A DNA stretch of 64,000 nucleotides. Source: Prostheceraeus crozeri. Taxonomy: Eukaryota > Platyhelminthes > Polycladida > Euryleptidae. Under the pieces are notes generated by a model. The model ran no database searches. It was not told where the DNA came from and worked only from the letters and a program-made list of their open reading frames with translations. A program made the position numbers and the translations under genes. The stretch covers positions 1 through 64,000 of the forward strand of contig CAJQUW010006861.1 in NCBI GenBank assembly GCA_907163375.1, written 5' to 3'. Of the stretch, positions 12,111 to 25,060 are shown one piece after another (position 1 is the first letter of the stretch; every line of letters begins with the position of its first letter).

Positions 12111-13779
12111 AAGACGACCTTGAATGTACCTTAGTTTTGTTTTCAGATAGCTGAGGTACATATAGTGCCAATTGCTAAGCATTTACTCAGTTGCTTTATT
12201 AGCTGTGTAGCTGTAGGCTTTATGTAGTTGGTTATTAATGAAATTGACCTACTTAAATAGTCCGTTTCCTATGCGCAAAACGTTGAGATGTTCCGACAAA
12301 ATTTTCGTAATTTAATGATACAAATTTACAGTTAAAATTAGTTAAGCAACAATAATTGATTAAATAGCTGCGAACACAGTGCATAAGAGTGATGGCACTA
12401 TAAAAATTCTCCTATTTGCAGTACTCGTTCAAGGATTTTTTCAAAGAAGTTTATTCGTCATACTGTCTTTCTTATAAGCCTACTTTGTCATTCTGTCAAT
12501 TTTGAAAGCAACTGTGCATGATGTGCCTTTGTCTCACAAATCGACTTGACATCTATGAAACTGCTTCTACAGGGAAGTCATCCAATTCGAAATCCTGGAT
12601 TCCTGGAAAGATGGCAACCCTATACTATTAAATTCATCAAGTAGTTGATTAGTCTATATTCCAGAAGTATATAACCCGTAAATATTGGAAGCCGTGATCA
12701 CTTGGAATTTTACCACTGCCTTAAATTTGTCAACATGCAGAAATCGAGAGAAATTTTATCAAATATTTCACAAAGCGCACGAAATTTCCTTTGCGGCGCT
12801 ATGCCGGCTAAAATGACCTTAATAATCCCAGTCTGGTCTGACCTTAATCTGCTCATTTGCATTACATTATAATATGTTCACAAACAGAAACAAAAATGCG
12901 GATTTTTCTGAGCGAAAGTTGCTCTAAGCGGCTCTCTGTCTTAACAGCGGATCGATGTGAGAATTACTTCCTCCATAGGAAATCATGGTAAATGTAAGAC
13001 TGAGCTGAGAAGCATCAGTTCAGTTCTTTCTTCAGTTTCATGGACTGGAAAATAAAAGTTCATTTCATTGGCAGTTACTAGGAAATCCTGTTTACTAAGC
13101 TCTTTCGTTTACTAGTGAACGACTAAGAACCTCATTCATTTACAACAAAAAGTTCTTAATGCACTGGTTAGAACTACTAACTAAACAGACTGCTGGTCCC
13201 TTAAATCAATTTGTTCACATTGCTTGATTTGCGAGGAGGTCGAATCATTAGTTGGTGTCCTCAAGTACACGTTCGGTTATTTTTCGCCGGTCTCTTATGT
13301 CATCGTAGCCATCGCGTGTAGATCAGCTTCGTACCAACCTTTGATGCTTTCTATCCAACATATCATGGATCGGCTCTACGACTGTTGCCATTCGCGATAC
13401 CAAGTAGAACGATTTTCAGTGGGTAAATATCTTTTGTGCGGTAGATGTGATCGAACAGACTCATTTTGCGCTTATTCATCATCTACACAAGCCGCAGGTT
13501 TGGTTTTACTCTTCTCAGCACTTCATAATTGGTGGTGCTGTGAAACCATCTAACACCTAAAATCCCTCGGAAGCATCGCAACTCAAAGACATCGAGACGC
13601 CGCTTATCCGTCTTTTTCAGCGTCTACCTTTCCGAAGTAAGCAACAGCACGCTAGAAACACACGTTCGCAACACTGCATTATAGTTATTGTGCTAATCAC
13701 GTGACTCCTCCATATATTGCCAAAACCTGCTAACGTCCTGAATGCCATGCCAAGGCTCACATCAATTTTCATCCGAAAG
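12111..13779. other. no clear gene
   Basis: No convincing coding content in 12111-13220. From 13220 to 13780 the minus strand is probably a decayed continuation of the reverse transcriptase at 13780-14990, but I cannot follow a frame. CCTGGAAAGATGGCAACCCTA at 12593-12613 resembles a transposon terminus; no partner was found. Confidence 0.35.
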
Positions 13780-14990
13780 TGCTACATCATCGGCAAGGCT
13801 TGGGTTGTTGATGGACCACCTTTGAATTGACACCTCTTTCGCATTGTTATCGCACGTTCCAGGTATACAAATCTAAATAACATCACAGGAGATCGCCCTG
13901 TCTGGAATCCTTGTCTGAACTCGTCACCAGTTTCATTTCCGAGTCTAACTGCAGTCTTGGCGATGTGGCACATTCTCCATAAAAATGTAGATAATCTTAT
14001 CATCCATTCTCTATGATTTCAGTACTGCCCACATGGCGTCTTGTCGAATGTTACCGAAAGCCTGAGAGAAATCGATGAAGCAGACCATCAGCAAGGATAT
14101 GGTGTACAGTACTACTGTCTCTACGGAAACCTGTTTGTTCTTTTAGTAGGAATGGCTCGACAGGAGCCTTCAGACGCTCTAGGATGATCAGTAAGAACAC
14201 ATTGCACACGTGGTTTATCAGAGATAGGATGAGGTAGTTGCTGCAGATGCTTAGATCTCCTTTCTTTGGCAGCGTCACTATAACTGACTTGTTTCATTGA
14301 CGAGGAACTTTCTCTTCAGACTATGCTTGACTGACTGCATGTAATGAGCAGCTCTTCGCCCAAGTCCACTCCACCTTTATGTAGCATTTTTCCTGTGATG
14401 CCATCTGTACCGGGAGCCTTGTGTAGCTTAAGATTCTTGGTCGCTGTTTCGACTTGACACCCCAGTATTTCGCCATTTCTGTCGTCGTCTTGGAGTGCTA
14501 AGTCTTCAAGTTCCGTCACTACTGTGTCGTCATAATTATACCTCTACGCATGCAGGTCTCGGCAGTACTTAGTCCATATCTCCTTGGTCTCTTCGTATGT
14601 CTGGAACAGGTGTCCATCGCTATCTTTCACAAATCGTTGCTTTAGTTCCCATTTTGTGTTGGCATCTCTGATCAGTAGGTATTCTTGTCGTGTCTCTGAT
14701 TTTGCGCACTCTGCTCAATCAATCGGCATTTCTCCTGCAGCCATACCACCTTTCGAACCACCTTTCGAAATTAGTTGCACTCGCTCCTGTATATTTTCAT
14801 GTCCTCTTCAGACTGAAGTCTGCTGTGTTTCGACTTAGCTTTTCATCCGTAAGTAGGAGTGTCCTGTGAGTGATTCCTTTCTGTCGGTAGACTCTCTGTC
14901 ATTGCTTCTCTGATTGCCGAATACAGCCCAGCTGTTCTTTCTTCCAACTATTTTCTTCCGTCAGGTTACTCAAACCAAATTTTTGGGTGA
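13780..14990 (-). pseudogene. non-LTR reverse transcriptase fragment (RTE/CR1-like)
   Basis: On the minus strand, 14519-14316 gives LKLHKAPGTDGITGKML, the classical LINE motif. 14278-14051 gives LPKKGDLSICSNY, ILERLK and LKEQTGFRRDSSTVHHIL. 14003-13782 continues with AKTAVRLGNETGDEFRQGF and YLERAI. The order along the strand is correct for one reverse transcriptase. Gaps, stops and frame changes separate the pieces, so it is a dead fragment. The part above 14520 should hold sequence between endonuclease and RT but is too decayed to assign. It points opposite to the LINE at 10.6-12.1 kb. Confidence 0.7.
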
Positions 14991-15071
14991 ATAAGGGTAA
15001 ATTTGGATTATCAATGAGTCTGGAATTTTTTTCATCTGGAGATTATCGTCCGAAAATGCACGGGCACCCTG

Positions 15072-16110
15072 TTGTAGGTGTACTTACTATGACTGTCAAT
15101 CGAAGGCTGATCTTTCCTCATAGATATTCTGCTTTATTCATTACATAACTATTTACCATGTAACTTTGACTTGATTTTTTAACTTTTAAAACCGCAAAAC
15201 ATTCATAGGCTGACTGATCGGAAATTGCATTATTTCATGATATACACTGCGTTAACAGATATAGTTTCACATGCATGAATTATTACACCATTTTTTACTT
15301 AATATATCTGTTGACCGGAATATTTTTCCTCCTTAATGATTTGTTGTTAGATTGGAATGGAAATTAATTTGGCAGGATCAATCCCTTTTCATTATGCATC
15401 TGCTGTCATAGGAATGATGATCAGTGAACAAGGACATATTTTGTCTCAATTGTGAATGCCGATAGGAAGTGTGATTCTAGGCTGAGGTTTGCTTTTCTAA
15501 TTAAGCTCATTCCACAGAAGAGCCTTTCAAATAGTCATTAATAATAGAAGACAGTAGCGATAAATCAGACACAACGCATTTCATACACACTCAACTTGTA
15601 CGTGATAAGAGAGTGGACAATTTTGAAGGCTCACAAGAGAAAGCTCACAAGGGAACGATAAGTTGTAAAAAGTTATCCTGGGAGACTCAGGTTGTGTCGA
15701 TCCACCTTCCACCTAAGCAATCCTCCATTTGAAGAGGCCTACTGGTCGGGTTTGAGGTACTCACCACTAACATTGCGTAGTCAGCAAGAACTCTAATTGC
15801 AGTCAGGGGTCTCACTCGGCAAAAAAGCAAAAGAAAGCAAAGAATTTGAGATAATGGCAAGAAATCAGGATTTCTACTAGTATCTGTAGTCAAGCGGATG
15901 TTTTGTTGATGGTTCAGTAGAATTGGACCTAATTGTAAAATCAATTGCGGATAATTTGCACACTTACTTTCCTCTCAGCCATTATCTGGCTTAGCTTCGG
16001 AAACTGACGTCATATTTTCTATTTTCGAAGCCATCGCCTCATGTTTCAATTCATGCATATAAATGCATCACAAATCCTTGGACGCCTTGGAAATCACCTA
16101 TTAATTTTAG
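15072..16110. other. no recognisable gene
   Basis: No motif-bearing open frame. The minus-strand open stretch at 15687-15944 has unremarkable composition and no recognised family. Confidence 0.4.
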
Positions 16111-16111
16111 A

Positions 16112-16228
16112 GAACTGTGCTATTGGCGCATCTCATTTGGTAGAGAGATATTTTGGAGTCTCACTTTCGAGTTTGACAGCCGCATATCTTTTGCATAGTA
16201 ATTTGATCAATCGTTTATCTCATTGTTA
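16112..16228 (+). mobile_element. tRNA-like SINE, older copy
   Basis: GCATCTCATTTGGTAGAGAG resembles a tRNA A box and TTTCGAGTTTGA a degraded B box. The following CATATCTTTTGCATAG and ATCGTTTATCTC match the better-preserved copy at 16404-16527. The two copies are in the same orientation. Confidence 0.5.
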
Positions 16229-16403
16229 ATTGCATGTACGATATGACTTCAGATACCTTGGTGGACATCGATCCCCGCTGTTGGTCTTGATATTGACAGA
16301 CAGTCACAGTTGTGACGAGATATTTATTCACTGATCACAATTGCAGTGACAATTGATGTGTGATGGCGAAGGCTTGATCCTGTAAATTGATATCTGATAT
16401 AAG

Positions 16404-16527
16404 CGATCGTAGCTCAGTTGGTAGAGCTGCAAGTCTACATGTAGATGGCCTGCAGTCGCAAGTTTGAGCCCCAGCATCAGTACAGCTTTTGCATGACAGT
16501 TTGGTCCATCGTTTGTCTCGTTTCATT
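16404..16527 (+). mobile_element. tRNA-like SINE
   Basis: GTAGCTCAGTTGGTAGAGC is a good internal A-box promoter and CAAGTTTGAGCCCC a B-box-like element, spaced as in a tRNA. The would-be anticodon arm and acceptor stem do not fold as a tRNA, and a non-tRNA tail (TTTTGCATGACAG, CCATCGTTTGTCTC) follows. A second related copy lies about 290 bases upstream. A tRNA-derived SINE explains this better than a tRNA gene. Confidence 0.6.
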
Positions 16528-16529
16528 CT

Positions 16530-18295
16530 AATTGTTGATTTGCAATAACCTGGGAAATCTGCGTGATTTTCAACAGCAAGTAATCATTTAAGTTCCACGG
16601 CTAACTTCTAATCTGACGAAAATATCAAAAATATGATTTAACGTCACTGCTTCCTCCACTGGGAATTAACAGGTGTTGACACCTGGAGCGCATTGTCATA
16701 CTTTTAGTCCTGATGTCCATCCGGCCGACTTCCAATTGCACTGTCAGGGATCAGCCTCTTGACCAAAAGATCGCTTTGACAGTCACTAATCTAATATGGC
16801 ACGAAGACAACTAATATACTTTTTAAGTGACTGATAGGACATAAATGTTATACCCCTGCATAATAATTATACCCATTTATTTAACAACTTTTATACATTA
16901 TTTCGCAAAGACACTTGAATGTCGTGAATTATTCCGTCAGCGCAGTCCTTATTGTGATGTCCAGAATACAAAAGGAAATAAGTTTCGCATTTGATAATGG
17001 CTGTTTATGTCAAAACTGTCGACTTGACCGATTAGTCTGTCTATGTTGTCGCTCATTTCCTTTTTGCAATCGTTTCTGCCATTGCGGAGCAGTTTCGTGG
17101 AAAAAAAGTCTGTTGATCTAAGACCCCTGATTTCCGCAATAATACTTATGCAGCTATTTTCTCCCAATTTCGACCTGTGATCTCAAGGATATTATAATAG
17201 CTTTAAATGATGATATGAATGTGCTGATTAACATGAAAGTTGCTCATTTCATGGTGAATTCCAAGCAACTGAAACTTTGTTGTATATTTAATTGAATTGT
17301 TTAGGGATTTGGTAGCAAGGCCTTAAGCAACATATTTTTTCTCCACACGTTTGAGATCAATCAACCTTTATCTACTGGCATCAATCTCAAATATTAATTA
17401 GAATAATGGCACATCAGGTAATAGTAGGCCTACACGTTCTCTCGCGTCCTGTTGGGTCCAGGTCCGGGGGTACAGAGGGGAGTATAGAGGTACGACTTCT
17501 TGAAGCAGTTGATAGGAGACATCTAGTGGCAGAATCATGTATATGTCGTTCATCCAATAATAATGCATTACTAGGAGTCAACTGGTTTCTTGATATAACT
17601 CCTACATATCACATTCCATGAGCTACAGGTATGAACGAGTCACATCACAAACAAAGCAATCGAGTGATGGGACGAGATGAATAACGAAATTGGAATCACG
17701 TCTCAACGATGGCTTCTATGAAAAAAGAGCTTTGAGTAATCATGTGCAGCTTGCAAGGCACATACAGTTGGATACCGTGGAACATGAATTGCGTCTATTC
17801 AGGTGACTTTTCCAATACTGTCAGAACTGTCATGAATATTTGCCTGACAGATCATGTCAGTCAAAAGGCTCCGAGATTTTTAGCCAACCCGGCGTGCGGG
17901 ACTCAACGCTAAAAATGTGAAATGCGAAATTGCATCGACCAGATATAGACATATCCACAAGTATGTATTACATGTTCATGTAATCCGTCAGCAGAACGGA
18001 GCGGTTGTGTATCTAGCGTCTCGTGTCCTGGTGGTGCTTCGTTGAGGTTTTCACCATTGCTGTGACATTCTCATTGTGGAATTTAGTGTCATCGTGATCG
18101 CCGTCTTCTTCTGCGTCGTTCAGTGTTGTCATCGGTGCTTTCCTTCCTGAGCCAGCCAAGTTTTTGTGGTTTTGTAAAAAGAGCGTCACTGTGCGCATGC
18201 ACGGAAGTTCGTGATCAGGTCTCGACGGTCTCTCTTCTTACTTCAATCCGTGAAATTTCTAAATATCGTATTTTATCAGTCGCACCGTTGATCGT
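16530..18295. other. no recognisable gene
   Basis: Only short open frames without identifiable motifs. The region contains moderately G+C-rich patches, for example 17450-17500 and 17880-17905, but nothing I can assign. Confidence 0.4.
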
Positions 18296-18299
18296 CTGC

Positions 18300-18385
18300 T
18301 GGTATAGCTCATTTGGCTAGGGTAATTGCTGTTGTAGCTACTTGCTGGGTTCGAAGCCGCCTCAGTAAAAGACGCTCCCAGTATC
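18300..18385 (+). mobile_element. tRNA-like SINE head
   Basis: TAGCTCATTTGGCTAGGGT matches an A box and GGGTTCGAAGCCGCC a near-perfect B box (GGTTCGANNCC), about 30 bases apart. No acceptor-stem pairing is evident, so I prefer a SINE or tRNA pseudogene to a functional tRNA. Confidence 0.45.
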
Positions 18386-18669
18386 AAAAGATGAACTTCG
18401 CCCAATCTCCCTTTTGCCTTCTTCTTCTAAAATTTGTGAGAAAACAATACTCCAGTCCGGTGTAGCATCAAAACTTCGGCGGGTTTCTGGTTCTTTTCAA
18501 TTTGGGAATGTACCTCAATCATCCACATCTGCTGCCTTAATATGCATCCACGACAAAATTACATTATCATTGGATAAGAAGTCGACTACAGGCGACTACA
18601 TAGCTTTTGACCAACTTGGATACAATTGTCTGTTCCCTCATCAATAACAATTTTTCTATTGGGCTTGTA
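18386..18669 (+). pseudogene. non-LTR reverse transcriptase, 5' part
   Basis: The sequence reads LRRVSGSFQFGNVPQSSTSAA and LICIHDKITLSLDK, the N-terminal RT region. Then comes DYIAFDQLGYNC, where the catalytic aspartate of motif A has decayed with the surrounding frame. It is cut at 18669 by a transposon and resumes at 22814, with reading continuity across the target site. There is one frame change near 18630. Confidence 0.6.
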
Positions 18670-21600
18670 CAGGGTGGCGGCCGAGCCTGGGAATCCCGGG
18701 CGACCCGGGAATCGCCCGGGAATTTTGTCGGGGCCCGGGAATCGCCCATAAATTTTTACGAAATAGCCAATTAGCCCTTAAATAGCCCGGGAATGCCATT
18801 TTGTGATTTTTTGCCTCGAAGTTAAATGAGCATATTTTCTTGATTTCAACTGCAGGCCTGTGATTACTCCTCAAATTCCTCAGATTCCTCAAATATTATT
18901 TTTACTCCTCAAATCCTCAAAAATTCCTCAAATATAGCTTAACGAATAGAAATTCCTCAAATATGACACATTACAGACTAAAATGTAGGATAGTGTATTG
19001 TTTTTTGGCGAATGGTGATGATGTGTAAACTTCCAATCAAGAAGCTAAGATAGAATCCTATAACATGTATCCTACATCCATACTGCTAATCATGAATCAC
19101 TCATGATTTATAACTTCATAATTTTCTCTTACCCACCTGGTAGATTTTAGATAGCGTAATCCCGCTGTGCTAGCTAGATCTGATATTTTGATTGGACACA
19201 GACCTGTCCTCTTAGTATCTAGATGGGCAGACTGTTAAATAGAATCTTTTCAATATAGAAGTGATAAACATAATTTTGAAAAGAACGACTTAACTCGCCA
19301 ATTCATTACACATGAGGAGAGGAGAACCGTTGTTTGTCCTTCTAGTGAGCATTTTCAAATTTTTAGACATTTTAGGATATAATAATTTTCTTTTAAATCA
19401 TATTTAGCATATCAAAAATTAACCAGTCGCTAGCTTGTTTTTTAATTTTGTTACCTTGACGCACTTTGCTACGTTGAATTTTGATCTTGTTTCACGTCGT
19501 TTCCATTTCTGCAAATTACAGGGCTGTTGATGTTCCGGTTCGTCCGGACTTATTTTGCTAAGCAGAGAAATTGTCCGAAGTTGTTGTCTGTCGAACTCCT
19601 TAGTGCAATACTTCCACGTATTTTATGAGTGAAGCATTGCGATCAACCTACAGAAATTGTATATTTGTACACTGTCAGCAATTTTTTACTTCTAACTTAA
19701 TAATAATGCTTAGAATTCCAGCAATAAAATGCTTATTCAATTATTTTCATTAATTATCTTGACCTTTGTCACAACCTTTATATGTTTCTGCGACTATAGG
19801 GTCGCCAAATGCATGCCTGTACTTCTTAAAGAACTTACGGATATCGATCTTCTATATCCATTATGTGATAGCATATAGGTAGCCCATGTCACTTTGATTT
19901 CAGTGCTCTTATCAACTGAAGCGTTTGTTTCACTCACTCTCTTCCATTTTATTTCCTCTGAACATGAACACATCCGACGGGATAAAGCGGATGGTACCTA
20001 AATTTAGTGTCTACATGCCTCCTGGTCACTAGCGTGCGGGGGTTGGAAGCGCATGAAGCTCTGCTATCCCATGAGTCTTGCAGCTACATTTTCCAGGGTC
20101 TGCTGACCGACATTTATCCTGGATGAATTATTCACGTATAGATCGTTTTCACAATTTGCTGAACACAGGTTGGTGTGAAACTAGTGCACACATTGCTTAT
20201 CGTTGTATGCGGAACTCAGATTAATTAAGACATTGAACCACATAGTACTGGGTTGGTAGATTTTCAACCTGGGTCCACTTCAAGATGTGGATGTCAATAT
20301 CTCTGCGCAACTTCATGCGAATAGAGGTGATAATCTCACTTTTTGCCTAGATGAGACCAACAACTTAACGTCAGGCCTGTTCCCGACACTTGTTTTGTGT
20401 TTTATGAGAGAATTCATGTTCATTTGAATGTAGATCGGAGCGATATGATCAAGCGCTAACAAACTAGAGCCACCAAAACTTATGCAGTATAATATAATAT
20501 TAATAAATTAGTGTGTAATATGGCGTATCCTTCATAATAAATTACTGACTTTTTCAAGTCAAACATTCCGTCAACGATTTTAAGCTTTCTATACTTATGG
20601 GTTGCTCTCCTCCCAAATTTGTCTAAAGTCCGTAAAAATTAATCGTTACAAAGCCCCAGATGCATGTAGTTGAGGATATATCCTATATTCAAAAAAATTA
20701 CAGTATCCAAATCTGACACGCATCATTGAATTGGAGACGATAGCGTGAAGCACAGCGATATCAGCGGCTTGATCTGACATTCTCTGTTCGTCACATTCTA
20801 AGCAGATAATACTTGAGGCAACAAATGAAATTCGTAATAACGCGGGAAGTGATTATAACCAAGTCAATATCCCTTTGTAATATACACAACTTCAAAAAGT
20901 GTGGTGGAGTGTGGTGTGGTCAACCCTGGGGTTGCCTTCTTCGTTGTGACTTTCATGACTTGAAGTTTGGCCCAAAATCCGTGCTAAAATTTGTAGTTTT
21001 TCTTGCAATTATCATACTAGGCTCCGTTTCCATTCCTCAAATTTTTGCAAAAGAATCCTCAATTTTTCTCAGGCTAATCACAGGCCTGCAACTGTTGCTA
21101 TTATGACTTTTATTAAGTCCACCATTTCTTCGAATCTTAATTGAAGCAACCAATATGTTAGCGCATCTAGATGAAATATTCATGAGTATATGAATTAGTT
21201 TCGTTTCCATGTGACTGTAAATGATATTTGTGAGGGGATGGTCATGTCGTTGGCGTGTCGCTTATAATGAAATCTTTCATGAAGCCTTGCAAATAAATAA
21301 TGTTGCATCTTGCGAAGACAATGTGTGGCTATTCACGTCGAAGTCGATGGGTTTACTATAAAATAATTCGTATATGCAATTATAAACTCACAAAAAATCG
21401 TTTTTGTTTTCTATGCTTCTGAATGGGCTTACATACAATTTCGTACAAGACTTGTAATATGGCAAATTGGCACATTATGCAGACTCTAATGATGTAATTC
21501 GCGTTGCGAGTCTTATGCACCAAAAAAGTCATATCTAAATCGTCGTCTATCTTCACGTTACAAGGTTCATGAGTTGTAAATATTTTGCAAGTGGAAAACC

Positions 21601-22813
21601 TTTTGAGCAATAATAACCTAATTTAACACAGCAGGTTACTCATAAGCTTTCACCCACACCAAGTTGCGGAAAGATATCAGTCGTCCAAAATCATGCTAAC
21701 AAAATTCTACCAACGCTGCCACTGACAAAAAGTGCATCAGAGTAATCGTTGGTATTTTGAATGTAAGTCTGGCTAAGCTAAGAGATCAGTTCGAAACCTG
21801 ACAGTAAGTCGCGGCAAGAAGTCCACCCAAACCAATGGGACTAATATATAGACCACCGCCTCCAAATATCGGGGTCGCGACCAAATAGGGTTGCCAGCAC
21901 ATGGAACCAACCATCTGGAGCTTCTTCTGCGGTGGAGATTTTGTTTTCTGCTCCGGTCACGACTATACCAGAAACGCGAAAAATAAATCAACAAATATCG
22001 TTCTTAGCATCAAAGTAAGCAAATTGTCAAACAAGCCTATGCCATATGCTTAGAAAAATAAGGCCTAGCTATTTAATACTTAGATGCATGTGCTTGACCG
22101 ATTAACCGCGATATACACGCATGCATTTCTTAACACGCGCCGCATTACTAATTGACGGTCAAATAAGATATTTCAAGAGTGCTGGATTTGCTGATAGTCC
22201 ATTAAACTTTAGTCCATTGGTGTCATCGTGCCTTTGTAATAACATGTGGATTTTGATATCATGGTTTTCTGTCATGGCATGAATACGCTGCAGTTCAAAA
22301 TGCCGTGTTCCAAAATATAATCGCTTCAACTAAACATATTTGAAAATTGAATCCTGAATACAGCTAAATAGAAATACGGCTAAATACAACTTAATAGAAT
22401 TTTATGAATCAGATGATGAAAAGGCAGTATTCTTTATCGTCAGAAAGTTCAGGCAGTGAATTTTCTTGTCGATATGATATCATCTAGATCTCGTAAGTAG
22501 TTCATTGGCTGCAGGCTATTGAGGAAAGTAGATGGTTTTCATCTTAAGAACCACCGATCACAGAATTAAAAAAAAAATTTAAGACTGAGTTCGAATGAGA
22601 AAAATGATGTTCACGTCAAAATTTGTTGGCAAATTCAAAAAGGAAATGTCTCAAATTTTATGATGAAAGCAGCTTAAAGAGGTGTCCCGATAATTTTCGA
22701 GCGGTGTAATTGGAACAACATCTGGTCAATATTAAAGAAATACCGTGGAAATTCTATAAAATAGCCCGGGAATCGCCCGGGAATTTGAAGCTAGAAATCT
22801 GGCCGCCACCCTG
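18670..22813. mobile_element. DNA transposon with CAGGGTGGCGGCC ends, inserted in a LINE
   Basis: The left end CAGGGTGGCGGCC at 18670 is matched by its inverse GGCCGCCACCCTG ending at 22813. Both ends carry subterminal CCGGGAATCGCCCGGGAAT words. Flanks are GCTTGTA on the left and GTTTGTA on the right, a 7-8 bp duplication with one change. The reverse transcriptase frame is open again on the far side, which confirms the insertion. No transposase frame is recognisable. The element holds another transposon at 18853-21088. Confidence 0.8.
18853..21088. mobile_element. DNA transposon with CAGGCCTGTGATTA ends, nested
   Basis: CAGGCCTGTGATTA at 18853 is matched exactly by TAATCACAGGCCTG ending at 21088. 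CAACTG directly flanks both ends, a 6-bp target duplication. Subterminal TTCCTCAAAT words are repeated near both ends. The interior has no recognisable transposase. It sits inside the element at 18670-22813 and is therefore the youngest of the three nested layers here. Confidence 0.8.
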
Positions 22814-23660
22814 GTTTGTAACATGGGTTGATGACTATCTTAAGAATCGTAGTCAAGCGGTCAGATTGAGCTACCAAATAAGCAACCATTCCAGAGGGAT
22901 CCGTGTTTGGACCTTATTTATTTAATCTGGCGATTAGTTCTCTCCATTCCATCAACGACTCAACGACTATGTGAAATACATTGACGATTGTACTTTCGTC
23001 GTTCCTATTTCAGACAACAATATCGCTAATTTTCTACAAGAACATCAAAACATGACTGATTGTTCCATGTCCATTGGTCTGAACCTTAATGTGAGAAAGT
23101 GTAAATTGCCATGGATCCTTAAGTCACCGCATTCAACCCCTCCCAATATACCGAATATATCTAAAGTTACAGAAGTTAAAAATTCACGGTGTCATTTTTA
23201 CATCTGACCTCAAGTGAAGCAAAGAAATGGAGTATGTCAACAGTATTCCTTCTAAACGAATGCACGCTCTCAGAGTTTTGAGACCACTGGTCGGCCGATC
23301 CGATATTGTGCGTATTTATAACGGATTGATACTATCAATTATTGAGCATTGTTCGGGACTGATGGTTGGTTTGCTGGCTAAGGAAGAAATTATTCTTACT
23401 GGAATTCAACGGGGGCTCATAGACTCATCTGTGGTGATAATTGCCAGTGCAATTCATTCCTGAACTTACAAGTTCGTCGTAACTCATCAGGCATGAAACT
23501 TTAATTTTCGATATCTGATAACCCAGCGCATCCTCTTCATACCCTTTGCCCATCAAGATGATCCCGCTCGGGTAGGTTTCTTCAATCTCCCCGTCATTCA
23601 TGCAGAAGGCGAAACTCGTTTTTTCCAAGGAGCATAATGTTTTTAAACAATACGGCTACC
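22814..23660 (+). pseudogene. non-LTR reverse transcriptase, 3' part
   Basis: This is the continuation of 18386-18669. TWVDDYLKNRSQAVRLSYQIS is an RT thumb-side motif. The catalytic box lies in a shifted frame at 22971 as KYIDDCTFVVPI (YIDD in place of YADD). GLNLNVRKCK follows, then HALRVLRPLVG and LILSIIEHC. Near 23460-23640 another frame has the LINE C-terminal pattern LQVRRNSSGMKLFFDISD. At least three frame changes make it inactive. Confidence 0.65.
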
Positions 23661-24424
23661 GATTGTTTTTCACATCTCTTTTTCGGAAATGCTTATTCGG
23701 TAAATTTCCATGTACATTATGCACTATGACTTTACTTGTCTTTTCTTCAATGAAATTCTGTGCCCAAACAGTGTCTAATTGCACGTGTGTGTCTTGATTT
23801 TCAATGATTTACGAAATAGACAATTTAACCCACTTACTTATTCTGTCGGTTTTGATATCATACCATCTTTCAAAAACTCGGTTGATTATTAAATCGGCAG
23901 TTTTTATGTAGGTTTAATTTCAATTAATTGACTAAAATGAGATTGAAATATTCAGGATCAGTTGAATAGTAAATTTCTATATCGATAAAAACCACATTTA
24001 CAAAAATGCCGAATATTCAACATACTTTCTATAAGTCGGATAGCCCTGTTTTATGGTGGCCTCTACTTCTCTTCGAAAAATGCAGAACTTGAAAAATACA
24101 TGTGAGTGCTTGGGTTCACTGTAGGATAATACAAAGACCTTCAATTGAATAAAGATGATGTAACATGCAGCGGCAAACGCTGTTGTATATATTCATTCTG
24201 ATATTTCATTATCATCATTTTGTAGGTAAAACAAAGAGCAAAGGTGTTTGCCTCCATAGCAAAAAAAGTGGCAAAAATCAATAATTTTGGAATGAGAGCC
24301 CTGTGTAATGTATTAGTGAACGCATCTCTAACGCAGGACTGCCATTCTTCCGGTTTTTTTAGATTTAACTAGGTAGTGAAAAATGTTTTGCTAAGGAACA
24401 AGTCATTTGGATTTTGAATTATTT
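23661..24424. other. no recognisable gene
   Basis: A+T-rich sequence without coding signal. Confidence 0.4.
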
Positions 24425-25060
24425 TAGATTGTGAAAGGTACCCTTTAAGATAGTGAGGGTCCCTTTTGAGATAGCGAAAGGGCCTTTTTGAGGTTGTGAA
24501 GGGACCCTATTGATATTGTGCAGTGACACTTTAAGATTGCGAAGGGGCCCCTTCAAGATCGTGAGGGGACCCTTTTGCGATTGTGAAGGGGCCCTTCAAG
24601 ATTGTGAGGAACCCTTTTGAGATTGCGAAGGGGGACCTTCGTGATGCATGGTGAAGGGGCTTGTTGAGATTGTGAAGGGATCCTTTAAGATCATGAGAAG
24701 CCCTTTTGAGATTGCGAAGGAGCCCCTAAAGATTGTGAGGGGCCCTCATGAAATTGTGCAGCGACACTTCAAGATCGTGAGGTGCCCTTTGAGATTGCGA
24801 TGGGTCCTTTTAAGATCGTGAGGGGTCTCTTTTGGGATTGTAAAGGGGCACTTTAAGATTGTGAGGGGCATCTTTTTTAGCTTTTGAAGGGCTGTATTTA
24901 GATATGAATGGACCTTTTGATATTGTAAGGGACCTACAAAATTGAAACCGGACCCTTAAAGATTGAGTACGGGGACCGTCTTAGATTATGTAGGGGCCCT
25001 TTAAAATTGTGAACGGGGCTATGCAGATTGTTAGGGGACCTTAAAACCCCTGCAATTGTA
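24425..25060 (+). repeat. 22-bp minisatellite, GATTGTGAAGGGGCCCTTTTGA type
   Basis: Roughly 28 degenerate copies of a 21-22 base unit run head to tail. Each has a GATTGTGA (or GATCGTGA, GATTGCGA) half followed by a GGGGCCCTTTTGA half. The GGGCCC core is self-complementary, so each unit can pair with itself. Copies drift more toward the right end. Confidence 0.85.

Larger units (their letters stand above)
10148..15071. mobile_element. possible CAGGGTGCCCG-ended DNA transposon
   Basis: CAGGGTGCCCG at 10148 is matched by its inverse CGGGCACCCTG ending at 15071. The left end carries repeated TCTGGAAAA words and the right end a matching CCAGA word. The flanking bases do not give a clear target duplication (TTGCTA against TTGTAG). 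The two ends may therefore be one element filled by later insertions, or ends of two separate copies. Confidence 0.4.

Noticed and set aside
16404..16480. Possible tRNA gene
   Set aside because: A and B boxes are present but acceptor and anticodon stems do not pair, and a related copy with the same non-tRNA tail lies nearby, so it is a SINE.
20813..21106. A 97-codon plus-strand frame at the end of the nested transposon
   Set aside because: It reads through the terminal inverted repeat and subterminal words and has no transposase motif.
24425..25060. CRISPR-like array
   Set aside because: Units of 22 bases abut without unique spacers and drift gradually. It is a minisatellite in eukaryotic DNA.
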